Shown here: in pieces, positions 63,127 through 64,000 of the stretch
How the letters are laid out: the number at the start of each line of letters is the position of its first letter
Numbering within the stretch: position 1 is the first letter of the stretch
Origin: Mycobacterium sp. KBS0706
GTDB taxonomy: Bacteria; Pseudomonadota; Alphaproteobacteria; DSM-16000; Inquilinaceae
Reading direction: 5' to 3'
DNA length: 64,000 bases
Assembly (NCBI RefSeq): GCF_005938675.2
Contig: NZ_VCCH02000008.1
Span: forward strand, 80,032-144,031
Made by a program: the position numbers and the translations under genes
The notes under the pieces: generated by a model
Told to the model about the DNA's origin: nothing
What the model saw: only the letters and a program-made list of their open reading frames with translations
The model's database searches: none

Positions 63127-63957
63127 ATGACCCGTATCGCTCTGCTCGCCGCCACCGCGGCCGTCGCCGCGCTCGCCGTGACGCCTGCCATGGCCCAGGA
63201 CCTGCCGGCCCGGATCAAGGACGCCGGCAAGATCATCATCGGCACCAACAACAACTACCCGCCGATCATCTTCAAGGACCCGGCGACCAACGAGCTGCAG
63301 GGCGTCGACATCGACCTCGGCAAGGCGATCGCCAAGCAGCTTGGCGTCGAGGCCGAGTTCCAGGAGATCGCCTTCGCCCAGATGCTGCCGTCGCTGCAGA
63401 CCGGCCGCATCGACATCGTCATGGCGGGGATGAGCGACACGCCGGCCCGGCGTGAGACCGCCGATTTCGTCGACTACATGAAGTCGGGCGCTCAGTTCTA
63501 CACGATCACGGCGCTGGCCGGTGAGATCAAGTCGGCCGAGGACCTGTGCGGCAAGACGGTGGGCGCCAGCCGCTCGACCAACTGGCCGCAGCAGATCGGC
63601 GAATGGAGCGACGCCAACTGCGTCGCCAAGGGCAAGCCGGCGATCTCCGTGGTCGGCACCGAGGGTTCGGCCGACGCCCGCACCCAGCTGAAGACCCAGC
63701 GCCTGCAGGCCGCGGCCCAGGGCAACGAGACGCTGCCCTATTTCCAGAAGCTGGAGCCGGACACCTATGTGCCGATCGGCCAGGCCTTCACGGAGTCCCT
63801 GGTCGGCATCCCGGTGCTGAAGTCCGAGCCGCAGCTGCGCGACGCGGTCAAGGCCGCGGTCGAGAAGCTGCAGGCCGACGGCACCTACGACCAGATCCTG
63901 GCGAAGTACGGCCTGCAGGCCAACAAATTGCCGGCGGCGCTGAACCAGGGGCAGTGA
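63127..63957 (+). CDS. Polar amino acid ABC transporter binding protein
   Basis: The 276-residue protein has a signal peptide (MTRIALLAATAAVAALAVTPAMA) with start ATG 63127 after AGGAGAGGC. The mature part matches family 3 solute-binding proteins: IIIGTNNNYPPIIFKDP, GVDIDLGKAIAKQLG, GRIDIVMAGMSDTPARRETADFVDY, LCGKTVGASRSTN. It should bind the compound split by the lyase encoded upstream. The operon seems to end here; only 43 bases remain. Confidence 0.92.
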   Translation: MTRIALLAATAAVAALAVTPAMAQDLPARIKDAGKIIIGTNNNYPPIIFKDPATNELQGVDIDLGKAIAKQLGVEAEFQEIAFAQMLPSLQTGRIDIVMAGMSDTPARRETADFVDYMKSGAQFYTITALAGEIKSAEDLCGKTVGASRSTNWPQQIGEWSDANCVAKGKPAISVVGTEGSADARTQLKTQRLQAAAQGNETLPYFQKLEPDTYVPIGQAFTESLVGIPVLKSEPQLRDAVKAAVEKLQADGTYDQILAKYGLQANKLPAALNQGQ

Positions 63958-64000
63958 GGGGCTGGGACAGCCACTCCTTTCGAGTCCCCCTCCCGCGAGG
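63958..64000. other. Window end, no gene
   Basis: The last 43 bases hold no frame. CCCCCTCCCGCGAGG at the end could be the left arm of a CCCTCTCCCG-type hairpin like the one at 26073, cut by the window edge. Confidence 0.3.

Noticed and set aside
60099..63254. A very long minus-strand open frame across argH and the amino acid ABC genes
   Set aside because: It is antisense to four genes with clear family motifs. High GC at third codon positions removes stops on the other strand. No family motif is visible in it.

Overview
The window is a high-GC chromosomal segment whose gene content points to an alphaproteobacterium, most likely of the Rhodospirillales/Azospirillales type (Inquilinus-like). 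That placement is inferred from family resemblance; no search was run. Supporting signs are an NDUFA12 complex I accessory subunit next to an MlaD protein, a DUF2155 protein and aat; an accBC-aroQ block; a dctA gene divergent from dctBD with rhizobial-style DctD sites and a sigma-54 promoter; and a DUF1127 protein. No rRNA, tRNA, integrase, transposase or CRISPR array was seen. The segment looks like ordinary chromosome rich in transport and regulation, not a mobile island.

Layout. 1-1.9 kb: 3' end of dxs, a lipoprotein and a ParDE toxin-antitoxin pair. 1.8-6.7 kb: C4-dicarboxylate sensing and uptake (dctBD and dctA). 9-14.9 kb: a LacI-type regulator divergent from a sugar ABC transporter (two permeases and a binding protein, no ATPase) and a GH4 alpha-galactosidase. 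15-17.4 kb: a LysR regulator divergent from 2,2-dialkylglycine decarboxylase. 17.6-19.8 kb: a large RTX protein. 20.5-26 kb: a MocR regulator, an EamA exporter with LysR, and ssuA-ssuD for sulfonate use. 26-29.6 kb: aldo/keto reductase, azoR with its HxlR regulator, DUF1127, and a decayed EamA gene behind a CRP-like site. 29.7-41 kb: the housekeeping block (NDUFA12, MlaD, DUF2155, aat, an auxiliary TrpRS with an attenuator, two tandem secreted paralogues, accC-accB-aroQ, and lemA with two TPM proteins). 41-59 kb: small metabolic genes, LysR/EamA pairs, a CueO-like copper oxidase, a class III cyclase with TPRs, a pentapeptide-repeat membrane protein and aroA. 59-64 kb: a LysR regulator divergent from an argininosuccinate-lyase homologue and a polar amino acid ABC transporter.

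The strongest regulatory signal is upstream of the auxiliary tryptophanyl-tRNA synthetase. A 15-codon leader peptide with two adjacent Trp codons is followed by mutually exclusive hairpins and a terminator with a U run, a complete ribosome-mediated attenuator. Others are a near-textbook dctA control region (two DctD sites three helical turns apart plus a perfect -24/-12 promoter), twin LacI-type palindromes two turns apart before the alpha-galactoside operon, a parDE operator, a hairpin that hides the ribosome site of a 42-residue membrane peptide, and a secreted protein whose best start codon is ATT.
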